This document shows positions 17,161-26,020 of a stretch of 64,000 nt of DNA, one piece after another. Each line of letters starts with the position of its first letter. Positions within the stretch are counted from its first letter, which is position 1. The translations under genes were made by a program, and so were the position numbers. This stretch comes from Rothia gullae (GTDB lineage: Bacteria > Actinomycetota > Actinomycetes > Actinomycetales > Micrococcaceae), in NCBI RefSeq assembly GCF_024294905.1, contig NZ_JANCOC010000009.1, forward strand, positions 40,718 to 104,717, given 5' to 3'. Below the pieces are notes generated by a model. It did no database searches and was not told where the DNA came from. It saw only the letters and a program-made list of their open reading frames with translations.

Positions 17161-17969
17161 GTGTTCACCGTACAGGGCAAACCACACGCCGCATTCACAC
17201 GCACCCAGCAGCTCTCCAACGAGCTTGCCTAACGCTTCCCCCAGTGCCAACCGCGGCTCCGGCCAGATCATTCTCACGACCGGTGACGGCACCGCCCTCA
17301 CCGAAGAGTAGAAGCAGGTTGACGCGGGTCGCGCAGAAATCGCCTCCAAGAAGGATGAGCTGGCTGAAGGCAAGAAGAAGCTGGACAAGCAGCGCAACCA
17401 GCTGCAGAAGACTGAGAGTGAGTTGCCTGCACAGCGTGAGCATCTGGAGCGTCAGCAGAAGCTCTACGACTTCACCTCCGGTTACCGTATGGTCTCTAAA
17501 GATTAGTCCACGGCGATTGCGACTGTCTCGTTTAAGAAGAAGATTTACGAGGTTCTGTCCGCCGAATTGCAGAAGGTCATGTCCGACATTGAGTTGGCGA
17601 ACTTGCACGGGGCAACCGTCCAGTTCGACGCGAACCTGAGTGAATCCGCGCTTGGTGGTGGCTGCCGCGATCATTATGATTTCGGTGTTTGGCGGCTTCA
17701 TCTTTGCTGATTCGACGATGATCCGCCTGATGGGCTTTGGTTTGGCGTTCGGTGTGCTCGTGGATGCGTTCATTGTGCGCATGACGCTGACCCCGGCGAT
17801 TATGGCTCTGCTGGGCGATAAGGCGTGGTGGATGCCGAAGTGGGTGGACCGCCTCACTCCGAATATGGATGTTGAGGGAGCCGCGTTGAGTGAGAAGATG
17901 AGCGAGAATATTCAGCACGAGCGTGAGTCTGCTGTCGCCGACTCGGGTAGCAAGCTCGGGTCAGAGTAA
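17161..17969 (+). pseudogene. Decayed MmpL/RND-family transporter
   Basis: Pieces of an MmpL-type exporter are readable in sequence order but in several frames. A first piece begins with FTVQGKPHAAFTRTQQLSNE and stops. A second frame gives the periplasmic segment, with in-frame TAG codons at 17309-17311 and 17504-17506, including STAIATVSFKKKIYEVLSAE and GATVQFDANLSE. At about 17640-17655 the frame shifts again into RLVVAAAIIMISVFGGFI, then MIRLMGFGLAFGVLVDAFIV, the last membrane helices and tail, ending at 17969. The membrane block normally between the last two pieces is missing. The gene is therefore dead; a 109-residue C-terminal fragment (17640-17969) could still be translated. Confidence 0.82.
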
Positions 17970-17970
17970 A

Positions 17971-18017
17971 GTATTAGTGTGCGTTTGTGCGCTACGGCGC
18001 ACTTTGAAGACTAATAC
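17971..18017 (+). promoter_or_regulatory. Structured leader before the crcB pair
   Basis: An outer stem GTATTAGT (17971-17978) with ACTAATAC (18010-18017) encloses a hairpin GTGCGC-TACG-GCGCAC (17987-18002), the TACG loop being a very stable tetraloop. It starts one base after the MmpL remnant's stop and ends about 25 bp before the crcB start. It is either a terminator remnant or a 5' control element. It does not match the fluoride riboswitch. Confidence 0.5.
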
Positions 18018-18042
18018 GAGACGAAAGGGCAGGTGCAGGGCG

Positions 18043-18498
18043 ATGAGGAACCGCGCGAGTATCCGACAGTGGATAGGAGGCGTTCTGAACCGTGTGCCTG
18101 CCCCTTTTCTTGTCTTTTTGGGAGGCGGTACGGGGGCGCTGTGCCGCGTGTACACTCCCGGTGGCGTGCTGGTGGCGAACCTGCTGGGTTCGTTTACGCT
18201 GGGCCTGCTGACGATGGTGTGGAACGCCTACGCGCGCCGTGATGGTGAGGAGCGGATTCATTCGTTCCGCCTGCTCTTTGGTGCCGGCATGATGGGCGGC
18301 TATACGACATATTCGTCGATTGCGGCGGTTTTAGCGCAGACGATTTTTCTGCCGTACACGGTACATACTCAATATATGGTGCTGGCTGTGGCGGTGCTGC
18401 TGGTGGGTGGTTTGGTTGCCGCTGCGGCGGGCATGCTGACGGGTTGTTTTGTGGCGTCCCGCCTGGTGCCCGCTCGTGATGTTGAGGAGGGCCGCTAA
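18043..18498 (+). CDS. crcB: Fluoride exporter CrcB/Fluc, first subunit
   Basis: 151 residues from ATG 18043; GTG 18094 would give a protein starting right at the usual CrcB N-terminus (PAPFLVFLGGGTGALCR). CrcB proteins are small four-helix fluoride channels or exporters that work as dual-topology dimers. Family motifs are GGGTGALCR, then VLVANLLGSFTLGLLT, and GAGMMGGYTTYSS (the central Tyr/Thr/Ser region lining the pore). The next gene is a second crcB, overlapping by one base, so the two probably form a heterodimer, as is usual in Gram-positives with paired copies. Confidence 0.88.
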   Translation: MRNRASIRQWIGGVLNRVPAPFLVFLGGGTGALCRVYTPGGVLVANLLGSFTLGLLTMVWNAYARRDGEERIHSFRLLFGAGMMGGYTTYSSIAAVLAQTIFLPYTVHTQYMVLAVAVLLVGGLVAAAAGMLTGCFVASRLVPARDVEEGR

Positions 18499-18950
18499 TG
18501 TTTTTCGCTCTGATGGTTTTCCTATGCGGCGGTTTGGGTGCGATGACCCGCTTCTTCTTGGATAAGGCGATGTCGCCTCGCCTGCGCACGGAGTCGTCGA
18601 TTATTAGCCCGGTGTTCGTGATTAACCTGGTGGGCTCGTTCCTGTACGGCCTGCTGATTATGCCGGTGTCTAATCCTCGCGCGCTGGGGGTGCACTATAA
18701 CGCCACGGATCAGGTGGCGTTCTGGTGCACGGTGATTACGACCGGTCTGCTGGGTGGGTTTACGACGTTCTCAACCGCCATGGTGGAGGCGCTGACCGCC
18801 CGTTCTGAGGGCAAGATGGTGAAGTTCCTGATGCTGTGGCTGGTGCAGGTTGTGGGTGCGATGGTGGCAGCTCTGGCGGGTGCGTTGCTGTTTGTGTTGC
18901 TGTTTGGTCGGTATATTGCGCCGGTGTTCCCGCCGGATGTTCTGTACTGA
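18498..18950 (+). CDS. crcB: Fluoride exporter CrcB/Fluc, second subunit
   Basis: 150 residues; its ATG overlaps the preceding TAA stop (TAATG), implying coupled translation, with GAGGAGG upstream. Motifs: LCGGLGAMTRFFLD at the start, SPVFVINLVGSFLYGLL in helix 2 with the pore-lining Asn, and TGLLGGFTTFSTAMVE in helix 3 with the Phe-x-Thr-Phe-Ser signature. Works with the first CrcB to expel fluoride across the membrane. Confidence 0.92.
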   Translation: MFFALMVFLCGGLGAMTRFFLDKAMSPRLRTESSIISPVFVINLVGSFLYGLLIMPVSNPRALGVHYNATDQVAFWCTVITTGLLGGFTTFSTAMVEALTARSEGKMVKFLMLWLVQVVGAMVAALAGALLFVLLFGRYIAPVFPPDVLY

Positions 18951-19175
18951 CGGTGCCGGCTGTGGTGGTTCTCATAGTGTGTTTGGGTGCGTGTACAGCT
19001 TTTTCACAGTTTCGCCTAGGGTGAGCCATAGGGCGGTCTTTTACACTGGTGGTGAACGATATGCGGCGGGCATGAATGGTCACCCGCTATATACCACCAA
19101 GAATACATGTTAGAACAGGCATATATGCAGGTGGGGTGTGTATAACTCACTCTCACGACCTAAGGAACACACGGC
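18951..19175. other. Intergenic region before the VanZ-like gene
   Basis: A 225-bp gap with no gene; it must hold the promoter for the VanZ-like gene. AAGGA precedes the start at 19176. Confidence 0.4.
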
Positions 19176-19817
19176 ATGCAGGAACTGCTCAGTAAACACA
19201 TGATTGGCACCTTCGCCATCGAGATTGCGGCGCTTACTGTCGTACTCTCTATCATCGGATTTATTGGTATGCGCCTGCGCGCCAAGAAGACCGGTCGAGC
19301 GCACAGCATCCGCCAGTACCTACTGACCGCGTCCTTTGCGCTATTCCTTGCTTCTATTCTTTCTCTGACGCTGACCCCGATTGGCTCTTCCAATAGCGTC
19401 ACGAACCCCGAGCTGTACTATCCGCGTTTCTATGTGGGTTGGAGCTGGCAGCAGGCGTGGGATTTGACTGCCGGCATGGGTCTGCGCCGCTTCGCAACGA
19501 CCGTGTATGCGCAGCTCTTCTTCAATGTTGCCTTGTTCATCCCCTTGGGCTTCTTTACTGCGGGTTGCCTGCGCTGGGGTCTGCGCGCCACGGCGCTGAG
19601 TGGCTTCGCGCTGTCGAGCTTCATTGAGTTGAGCCAGTTGACCGGTAACTGGGGTCTGGCGGGCTTCACCTACCGCACTTTTGATGTGGATGACATTGTG
19701 AATAACACTGCCGGTGCGGTCTTGGGTGCGGTCTGCATCTGGGTGGTGCGCGCGATTCAGAAGCGCCGCGCGGCTAGGCATGACCGGGCGCTGACAAGGG
19801 CTACCGCCGCGGCCTAG
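19176..19817 (+). CDS. VanZ-like membrane protein
   Basis: 213 residues with about five membrane segments. The VanZ-family signature is readable in the C-terminal half: FNVALFIPLGFF, then SSFIELSQL, then YRTFDVDDIVNNTAGAVLGA. VanZ gives low-level teicoplanin resistance in enterococci, but most homologues, including those outside van clusters, have no proven role. No other van genes are near. The start has AAGGA upstream. Monocistronic, ended by a very strong terminator. Confidence 0.85.
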   Translation: MQELLSKHMIGTFAIEIAALTVVLSIIGFIGMRLRAKKTGRAHSIRQYLLTASFALFLASILSLTLTPIGSSNSVTNPELYYPRFYVGWSWQQAWDLTAGMGLRRFATTVYAQLFFNVALFIPLGFFTAGCLRWGLRATALSGFALSSFIELSQLTGNWGLAGFTYRTFDVDDIVNNTAGAVLGAVCIWVVRAIQKRRAARHDRALTRATAAA

Positions 19818-19858
19818 GAGCCCCTGAAAGTCCCCATGTCCCTTCCGCGAGGTAGACG

Positions 19859-19930
19859 CAACAAACCCCTCATTTTCATAACCTGACCGGTATTGTGCAG
19901 GTTATGAAAATGAGGGGTTTGTTGTTTTTT
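19859..19930. terminator. 27-bp perfect hairpin terminator
   Basis: Arms 19859-19885 and 19898-19924 are perfectly complementary over 27 bp, with a 12-nt loop, followed by TTTTTT (19925-19930). It lies between the converging VanZ-like and GlpF-like genes and can act in the plus direction and possibly both. Confidence 0.93.
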
Positions 19931-20012
19931 AGATGAAACCTCGCCGGATAAATCTATTCAGATAAACCCGGCTCGATGAAGCCCTAGACAGGGAAGTTCT
20001 CGGGCGGGAAGA

Positions 20013-21020
20013 CTAGTCGTCCTCGGTCAGCCGGTTCACGACGCGGGTGCTGCGGTTGCCCTTCACCTCTTCGGGGAGCAGAATCGGCATGGAACCGGTC
20101 GGCGTGTAGGTTGCCGCGCGTGCCGCCGCGGTAGCGTGGGTGTCCTCAAACTCGGGGATGACCTCGGAGCTGGGGGCACGGTACAGGTGGCTATTAGCCC
20201 ACCATGCGAAGAGCAGAACCACAATCGCTAGAGCGCTGGAGACGAACAGCCACGGGCTGACCTGACCCTCGTAGTAGAGCTTGAAGAACGCGCCACCCAT
20301 GAAACCGCCGGCAATCGGGCCGCAGATCGGAACCCACGCGTAGAACCAGCGCGAAGCGCCCTTATCGTGGAGGGGCAGCAGGGCGTGCATGAGGCGCGGA
20401 CCGAAGTCACGGGCGGGGTTCAGGGCGTAGCCGGTCTGACCGCCCAGGCCGATGACGAGCACTGCGACCATGAAGCCGAAGGCGAGGGGCTTGAGCACGT
20501 CGTTGAGGTTGAGAGAGAGCTCCACACCGCCGCTGATGGACGGCTTGAAGTTCACGCCGGTGTACAGTGCTGAGAAGACCAGCATGAACGTGCCAATCAT
20601 TTCGGAGAGTGCATTGGTGAAGTAGTTGTGAATAGCGGGGACGGTGCCGAAAACGCCGAGCTTAATCTTCTTATCGGCGGTTGCTTTCCAGTGCGGCAGG
20701 TAGTTGAGGTAAACCAGTCCGGCGCCGACCATTGCGCCGATGACCTGGGCGATGATGTAGCCGGGAACCTTCTCCCAGGGGAACTCTCCGTAGGCTGCCA
20801 GACCGATGGACACGGCGGGGTTGAGGTGGCCACCGGAGTAGGCGTGGGAGGCGTAGACGCCGAAGGTGACGGCGAAGCCCCAACCGAAGGCGATGGTGAA
20901 GAAGTTGTCGCCGTGGCCTTTGGATCGGCGAAGTTCGACGTTGGCGATGACGCCGCAGCCGATGGTGCACATGATGAGCGTGCCGAGGAATTCGGCGAGG
21001 TAGGGGCTGATGGTGTACAC
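20013..21020 (-). CDS. glpF: Aquaglyceroporin (GlpF/MIP family)
   Basis: 335-residue channel with six membrane segments and two half-helices. The two Asn-Pro-Ala motifs are GGHLNPAVSIGLA and YALNPARDFGPRL; Asp after NPAR marks the glycerol-conducting branch rather than strict aquaporins. The start is GTG 21020 behind GAAGGA. The final 70 residues form a longer hydrophilic tail than usual, rich in Ala, Thr and charged residues. Allows glycerol or small polyols across the membrane. No glycerol kinase is in the window. Confidence 0.92.
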   Translation of the reverse strand: MYTISPYLAEFLGTLIMCTIGCGVIANVELRRSKGHGDNFFTIAFGWGFAVTFGVYASHAYSGGHLNPAVSIGLAAYGEFPWEKVPGYIIAQVIGAMVGAGLVYLNYLPHWKATADKKIKLGVFGTVPAIHNYFTNALSEMIGTFMLVFSALYTGVNFKPSISGGVELSLNLNDVLKPLAFGFMVAVLVIGLGGQTGYALNPARDFGPRLMHALLPLHDKGASRWFYAWVPICGPIAGGFMGGAFFKLYYEGQVSPWLFVSSALAIVVLLFAWWANSHLYRAPSSEVIPEFEDTHATAAARAATYTPTGSMPILLPEEVKGNRSTRVVNRLTEDD

Positions 21021-21512
21021 GGGGTGTCCTTCAGGTAGTGAACTGCGGGTGCGCAGTGCCGAGCGTGAGGGAGGTGTGGTTTTGTGTGGGGTTGTGCCGC
21101 CCGAGTAGCGTGTTTAACCTTTGGCATCTATGGAACCCTGAATACCCTAGAAGGGCAATACTTTAGTGTTATTTCACCCTTAGACATAAGCGATTTTTCG
21201 GGTTTTTCATTTAAAAATAAATGTGGAAGATGAGGGGAAAACCGGTCATATTCCACACCTTGGACTCGCTCCTTCAAATCGCGGTTGAACCCATAGAGAA
21301 ACTTACGAATAAACCCGTAATCAAACCAACACTCGCCCCCGCCATCAGCGCCCCCCCGCACCACCTGCCATCAGCACAGAATGCCCGAGCACCTCACGGG
21401 GTACCCGGGCAGTTTCTGTAATTTTTATGCGGCTCTTACTGTGGTTCTTGCGAACCGCGGTGGGCTGGCTGTTACGCCGCTACTCGGTTGTTACACGGCA
21501 GCTACACGGCTA
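21021..21512. other. Intergenic region upstream of glpF
   Basis: 492 bp with no convincing gene. It carries the glpF promoter (minus strand) and the hairpin after argE at 21382-21411. The 21190-21260 part is AT-rich. Confidence 0.4.
21382..21411 (-). terminator. Hairpin after argE
   Basis: TGCCCG (21382-21387) pairs with CGGGCA (21406-21411), with inner ACC/GGT pairing. It lacks a strong T-run on the minus strand. Confidence 0.4.
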
Positions 21513-22742
21513 CTACTTGGCGCTCGCCCAGTCGAGAATCGCCTCGAAGAAGCGCTCGCATTCGCTCAGCTGCTCCAGCTCAATCCACTCGTTCGGAGTG
21601 TGCGCCTGGGCGATGTCGCCGGGGCCGCAAATGATGCTCTGCACGCCGGCACGCTGGAACTGGCCCGCCTCGGTGCCGTAGGTGACCTTCTGCGGTGCAC
21701 CGTCGGCGCCCAGCCACTCGTTCGCCAAATGAATGAGTGGCGCGTCATCGGCGGTGCCCAGGCCCGGCACGGCGGCGAGTAGCTCATGCTTCACACCCAC
21801 GCGGGAGGTGAGGCTACCGGGCTCCGCGCCAGCCAGCTTCTCGGCGCGTGCGGCGCGTGCCTGCAGATCGGGCAGGATTACCTCCGAAAGCTCGCGGTCA
21901 ATACGCTCCACAAAGGACTCAGTGGTCACCTGCGGCAGGGTGCGCACATCGTACTCTACGACCGCCTGCTCAGCGACGATGTTGTACTGCAGGCCGCCGG
22001 TTGCCAGGTTCACGCTACCGGTGGAGTGGGGAATGATGAACGACTCGTCGAACGGGCCTTCTTCCTCCCACTGGTCCGCCATATCGGTGAAGAAGGTGAT
22101 GAACTCGCCGGCTGCGGCGACCGCGTTCACGCCGTGGGTGGCAAGGGAACCGTGCTTGGCCACGCCGGTGAAGGTGACGCGACCGCGGTGCGCACCCTTG
22201 TGCGCGGAGATAATGCGCATGCTAGAAGGCTCACCAACAATCGCGTAGTCGGGGGCGAGGTCGCGCGCCACGAACTCCTCGATGAGGGAGGGGGCACCGA
22301 TGCAACCGATTTCCTCATCGTAGGAGAACGCGAAGTGCAGGGGAGTGCGCAGCGTCGCCTCGGCAACGCGCGGCAGTAACCAGAGCGCAACGGCGAGGAA
22401 CCCCTTCATATCGCAGACACCGCGGCCGTAGGCGCGGGTACCCTCCACGCGCAGGGTGAACGGGTCGGCGTCCCACGCCTGACCGGCGACGGGTACGACG
22501 TCCGTGTGACCGGAGAGGATAACGCCGCCGCGAGTGGTGCCGTCAGCGGCAGGGATGGTGACCAGCAGGTTGGCGCGGGTGCCGTCCTCGTTGTAGGTGC
22601 GCACGCCGCTGTAGCCGTAGCGAGCAAATTCGGCTTCGATGAGCTCAATAAGTTCCAGGTTGGAGGTTCCGGAGATGGTCGGGATCGCAATGAGCTTTTC
22701 GAGCCAGGGGAGGGATACGGGCTGGGTAGTTTGAGCCGTCAT
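21513..22742 (-). CDS. argE: Acetylornithine deacetylase
   Basis: 409-residue M20-family zinc amidohydrolase, probably removing acetate from N-acetylornithine in arginine synthesis. Metal ligands and motifs are in order: SGHTDVVPV (His, Asp), GRGVCDMKGF (bridging Asp), SYDEEIGCIG (catalytic Glu and ligand), AIVGEPSSM and a late His in QAHTPNEWIE. The dimerisation domain sits between, with AHKGAHRGRVTFTG. Length fits ArgE. Other M20 enzymes such as DapE or a succinyl-diaminopimelate homologue are less likely given the YGTEAGQFQ and GPGDIAQAHTPNE motifs typical of ArgE. Start ATG 22742 follows GAAGGA. It stands apart from other arg genes. Confidence 0.86.
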   Translation of the reverse strand: MTAQTTQPVSLPWLEKLIAIPTISGTSNLELIELIEAEFARYGYSGVRTYNEDGTRANLLVTIPAADGTTRGGVILSGHTDVVPVAGQAWDADPFTLRVEGTRAYGRGVCDMKGFLAVALWLLPRVAEATLRTPLHFAFSYDEEIGCIGAPSLIEEFVARDLAPDYAIVGEPSSMRIISAHKGAHRGRVTFTGVAKHGSLATHGVNAVAAAGEFITFFTDMADQWEEEGPFDESFIIPHSTGSVNLATGGLQYNIVAEQAVVEYDVRTLPQVTTESFVERIDRELSEVILPDLQARAARAEKLAGAEPGSLTSRVGVKHELLAAVPGLGTADDAPLIHLANEWLGADGAPQKVTYGTEAGQFQRAGVQSIICGPGDIAQAHTPNEWIELEQLSECERFFEAILDWASAK

Positions 22743-22827
22743 GACTGTTCCTTCTGTGCTGTGTTGGGTGCGCTGTGTTGCTGCGCGCTGTCGTGTGCCG
22801 CGTGCGCTTTATGTTCAGGGTACGCCG

Positions 22828-22870
22828 CGGGGCGGTATTCGTCGCCTCATGGTCGTCGAATACCGCCCCG
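22828..22870 (-). terminator. 14-bp perfect hairpin after the flavin reductase
   Basis: Arms CGGGGCGGTATTCG (22828-22841) and CGAATACCGCCCCG (22857-22870) are perfect with a 15-nt loop. No T-run follows on the minus strand, but strong stems without U-tracts are common at actinobacterial gene ends. Confidence 0.6.
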
Positions 22871-22886
22871 TGACCCCTGCGCGGGG

Positions 22887-23429
22887 TTAGATGCTGTAGT
22901 TATTCACGTTCGAGTGGTCGCCCAGTGCGTGGAAGTTGCGCGAGTGGTAGACCAGCGGGGTACCTTCGCAGTCGTTTCGGATGAACTCTTCAACCTGCGC
23001 GGTGAAGACGATTGCGGGGCCAGCCTCAACGCGGCTGAGCGGGGTTGCGCGCAGTACGCGGCCTACACCGTGGACGAGGGGTTCGCCGGTGGAGACGAAT
23101 TCCCAGGTGCTGGTGTCTGCGAAGCGGGGGTAGTCGTGGGTTGCGAAGTTCTTCGCGATGGTGACATTCTCAGCGTCGAGCATATGCACGAGGAAGGATG
23201 AAGCTGCAGCGATCTTTGCTGCGGAGCCGCTATTTGCCTTCAGTGAGAAGGCAATGATGGCGGGGTCTGCGGACACGGAGGTCAGCGAGGAGGCGGTGAA
23301 ACCTGCGGGTGCGCCGTTTTCATCGGTTGCGGTGATGATGGCGACGCCTGCGGGCTGGTGGCCGAAGGCGAGCTTGAACTGCTCGGAGGTGTCGGCGAGG
23401 GGTGCCTGTGCTGCAATGGTTTCGGTCAT
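22887..23429 (-). CDS. Flavin reductase-like (FMN-binding) protein
   Basis: 180 residues of the flavin reductase-like split-barrel family. Seen: GHQPAGVAIITATDENGAPAGFTASS (the FMN-phosphate region, read in parts), SLTSVSADPAIIAFSL and a C-terminal YHSRNFHALG. Such proteins reduce FMN or FAD with NAD(P)H, often supplying reduced flavin to a two-component monooxygenase. No monooxygenase is adjacent. Start ATG 23429 behind GAAAGGG. Confidence 0.85.
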   Translation of the reverse strand: MTETIAAQAPLADTSEQFKLAFGHQPAGVAIITATDENGAPAGFTASSLTSVSADPAIIAFSLKANSGSAAKIAAASSFLVHMLDAENVTIAKNFATHDYPRFADTSTWEFVSTGEPLVHGVGRVLRATPLSRVEAGPAIVFTAQVEEFIRNDCEGTPLVYHSRNFHALGDHSNVNNYSI

Positions 23430-23821
23430 GATCGACCCTTTCTTCTGCGGCTGCGTTTGAGGGTTCGTCCTGTGGTGTTTGCTCTGGGCGACCCTTTGTT
23501 AAGGGGAGATATGTTCAGAGTAAAGCTAATGGGTGGTGAACACCTTATTTATTGCCCTATGTTTCTTAGGCGAACCTTTCGTGACATTGAGCGTGAAATA
23601 TTACGTCATAATCTTCGTCTTATGGGAGCTTCGAAGATGCACTCCGCTGATTATCTCGTTTCGGGGTCTGAGTAGCGGGTTGTGGGTACTGTCCCTCTCT
23701 TCTGCGGGGTTTCGCCGGGGTAAAGAAGCCTCTGGGGTATCCTTGATAGGTACTCGAAAGCGCGCCGCACCCCGTATTTGAGGGGTTTTTCGGTGCGTGA
23801 ACTGTGGGGAGAAGAGGGTTA
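23430..23821. other. Intergenic region with an orphan terminator
   Basis: 392 bp between divergent genes with no convincing gene. A plus-strand terminator-like hairpin (ACCCC/GGGGT then TTTTT, 23769-23790) lies 30 bp before the next gene although no plus-strand gene precedes it, so an unrecognised short transcript or a leader attenuator is possible. Confidence 0.4.
23769..23790 (+). terminator. Terminator-like hairpin in a leader region
   Basis: ACCCC-GTATTTGA-GGGGT followed by TTTTC just upstream of the glycan cluster's first gene. May attenuate transcription into that cluster. Confidence 0.5.
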
Positions 23822-25825
23822 ATGAGCTGGTTGGCAACTATTCCGCTGCTACTTTTTGCGGTTGTGTTGGCTTTCGGCCCAGGCTATGCGATGGGCTGGG
23901 CGTTGCGTGTTCCTGCACGTTTGCGCGTTTTTTATGCGCCGCTGCTGACGTTTGCCCTGGTGTCTGTCTCCGCGATTGTGCTGGGTAAAACCGGTATTCC
24001 GTGGAGTCTGATTTCTTTTGTGTCGGTCGCTGCCGTGTTGGTGGCTGCGGCTGCTGGTCTTATGTGGCTGGTGGGTCGCCGCTGGCCTGCGCTGACCTCC
24101 GCGGCCTGGTCGGGTAACGATATCCCGGTGGCCTGGCCCGTGATGGGTGCGGTGCTGGGCGGGTTCCTAGTGACGCATATGACCGAGGACATGGTGTATG
24201 GCCCGGAGGCTTTTTCGCAGAGCCTGGATAATTCCTTCCATATGAATGCGATTCGCTGGATTCAGGAGCACGGGGATGCCTCAAGCCTGACCCTTGGAGC
24301 AGTCGCTGCAGCGAACCAGGAGCCGACGTTCTACCCGGCGGGTTGGCACGATTTTGTGTCCCTGATTTATAGCACCACGGGTACGAGTATTGCGACCGCC
24401 ACCATTGTGACCGTGCTACTGGCTGCCGGCATTTTGTGGCCCTGCTCGCTGGTGGCGCTGAGCCTGAGCATCCCGAAGCTGCGCCGCCTGCAGGCCCTAG
24501 CTATTCCGGCGATGATTTGCGGTTTTGCGGCTTTTCCGGGCCTGCTACTGCGCTGGGGTGTGCTCTTCCCGAACCTGCTGGGCTATGCCCTGCTACCTTC
24601 ATTTGTGGCGCTCATGGTGTACCTGGTACAGGTGATGGTACGCCGCGAGTATTCGGCATCCCTATCGCTCGGTTTAGTCTCCCTGGTTGGTCTTGCGGGT
24701 CTGGCGCTGGTGCATCCGAATGCGGTGGTCTCTGCCGCAGCCTTTGCTGTACCCCTGCTACTGGCCGGGGTGACGTGGGTAGTGCGCTCGCGCGAGCTGA
24801 CCTCTCGCCAGAAGTGGGTGGGTTCCATCCTGCTACTGGCTGTCCTGGTTGGTTGTGTAGGGGCCTGGCGTGTATTACGTCCCGCTGAGTTTGCAAGTAA
24901 TACTTGGTCGCCGATTCTGACCGAGGGTGAGGCCCTCTATCAGTTCCTCTTCCTAGGCTTGGAGAACGCCAACCAGCTGGGTGATACTTTCAATCCTTCT
25001 CATGTAGTGGGTTTCCTGGCGTTATGGGGTGTCGGGTATCTGCTATACAAGCGTCGTAACCTGTGGCTGATTGCTAGCTGGGCACTGATTGGTTACCTGT
25101 GGATTATTGCGGCTACTGTGCCGCGCGGTGACTTTCGTTTGCTGATGGTGGGCCCCTGGTACACTGACCACTTCCGCTTGGCGGCGCTAATCGTATTCCC
25201 CTCAGCAGTTCTGGCTGGTATTGGATTGGGTGGTTTCGTGGAGGGGCTGCTCACCTGGATAGTCCGTCGCGTTCCACGTACGGCGCGTCTGAATGTGGCG
25301 ACGACCGGAATGGGTGCTGCCGCGGTGTTGGTTTTGGTTCTTGCCGGTCTGACTTCGCGTGTTCCTTCGGTGCAGGAGACAACGTTGGCTGTGTCGAAGG
25401 AATATCAGGTAACGCCGTCTTCTGTGGTTGTGACCCAGGATGAGTTGAACGTCATTAATGAGATTCCGAAGATTGTCCCCAAGAGTGACACTATTGTGAA
25501 TAATCCCTGGGACGGAAGCCCCTTTATATACGCATTGGCTGATCGTCACTTGACCAGTTACCACTTTGAGTTCCAGACCTCTCCGAAGTACGCGGCAATC
25601 ATCAATAATTTGAAGGATGCCGCCACGAACCCCGAGGTGTGTCGTGAGGTAAAGCAATACCGTGCTTATTGGTACGTACATATGGAGAACCAGCTGAACT
25701 TCGGCCCTGGTGCCCAGAAGAATTACGATGCTCTGGTGGAGGCTAGCGCCACTGATTTGATGACACCGGTATATTCTTCGGGCTCTATTGTTCTGTACCG
25801 TATCACCGCGTGTGATAACTCTTAG
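23822..25825 (+). CDS. DUF6541-type polytopic membrane protein
   Basis: 667 residues from ATG 23822, with GAGAAGAGGG upstream. Around a dozen hydrophobic helices fill residues 1-510; a soluble C-terminal domain of about 150 residues (from PSVQETTLAVSKEYQ) follows. The layout matches the actinobacterial DUF6541 family found in cell-wall and surface-glycan clusters and resembling GT-C glycosyltransferases or O-antigen-type membrane enzymes. The first extracellular loop contains acidic residues (HMTEDMVYGPE and LDNSFHM) as in GT-C folds. It begins a same-strand run of five glycan genes. Exact reaction unknown. Confidence 0.75.
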   Translation: MSWLATIPLLLFAVVLAFGPGYAMGWALRVPARLRVFYAPLLTFALVSVSAIVLGKTGIPWSLISFVSVAAVLVAAAAGLMWLVGRRWPALTSAAWSGNDIPVAWPVMGAVLGGFLVTHMTEDMVYGPEAFSQSLDNSFHMNAIRWIQEHGDASSLTLGAVAAANQEPTFYPAGWHDFVSLIYSTTGTSIATATIVTVLLAAGILWPCSLVALSLSIPKLRRLQALAIPAMICGFAAFPGLLLRWGVLFPNLLGYALLPSFVALMVYLVQVMVRREYSASLSLGLVSLVGLAGLALVHPNAVVSAAAFAVPLLLAGVTWVVRSRELTSRQKWVGSILLLAVLVGCVGAWRVLRPAEFASNTWSPILTEGEALYQFLFLGLENANQLGDTFNPSHVVGFLALWGVGYLLYKRRNLWLIASWALIGYLWIIAATVPRGDFRLLMVGPWYTDHFRLAALIVFPSAVLAGIGLGGFVEGLLTWIVRRVPRTARLNVATTGMGAAAVLVLVLAGLTSRVPSVQETTLAVSKEYQVTPSSVVVTQDELNVINEIPKIVPKSDTIVNNPWDGSPFIYALADRHLTSYHFEFQTSPKYAAIINNLKDAATNPEVCREVKQYRAYWYVHMENQLNFGPGAQKNYDALVEASATDLMTPVYSSGSIVLYRITACDNS

Positions 25826-25844
25826 CATGGGATTTCTATCTTCG

Positions 25845-25882
25845 CGGGTGTAGGTTTAAATAACGGGTGTAGGTTTAAATAA
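25845..25882. repeat. Two perfect 19-bp tandem repeats
   Basis: CGGGTGTAGGTTTAAATAA occurs twice back to back (25845-25863 and 25864-25882), just after the DUF6541 gene and before the hairpin at 25886. Confidence 0.9.
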
Positions 25883-25885
25883 TTG

Positions 25886-25910
25886 GGGGCGGCGTGTATA
25901 GCGTCGCCCC
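25886..25910 (+). terminator. Terminator-like hairpin between glycan genes
   Basis: GGGGCG pairs with CGCCCC around a short loop, followed by TTCGTTATCC. May partly separate the DUF6541 gene from the downstream glycosyltransferase unit. Confidence 0.5.
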
Positions 25911-26020
25911 TTCGTTATCCTTTAAATCCTGTACCGTCTCTACTGATAAGATGGAATTTGGTATGCCCGCAGTGTATGCCGACATACACATACACGAAAG
26001 CAGGAAGGTATAAGCACTGC

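Noticed and set aside
18036..18090. Fluoride riboswitch before crcB
   Set aside because: GGGCGATGAGG recalls the start of that riboswitch, but the pseudoknot partner and the conserved CTGATG segment are missing.
21128..21364. 78-codon minus-strand frame upstream of glpF
   Set aside because: No ribosome-binding site and no domain; likely promoter region.
23533..23837. Short frames on both strands before the DUF6541 gene
   Set aside because: Poor starts and unstructured translations; no evidence of coding.
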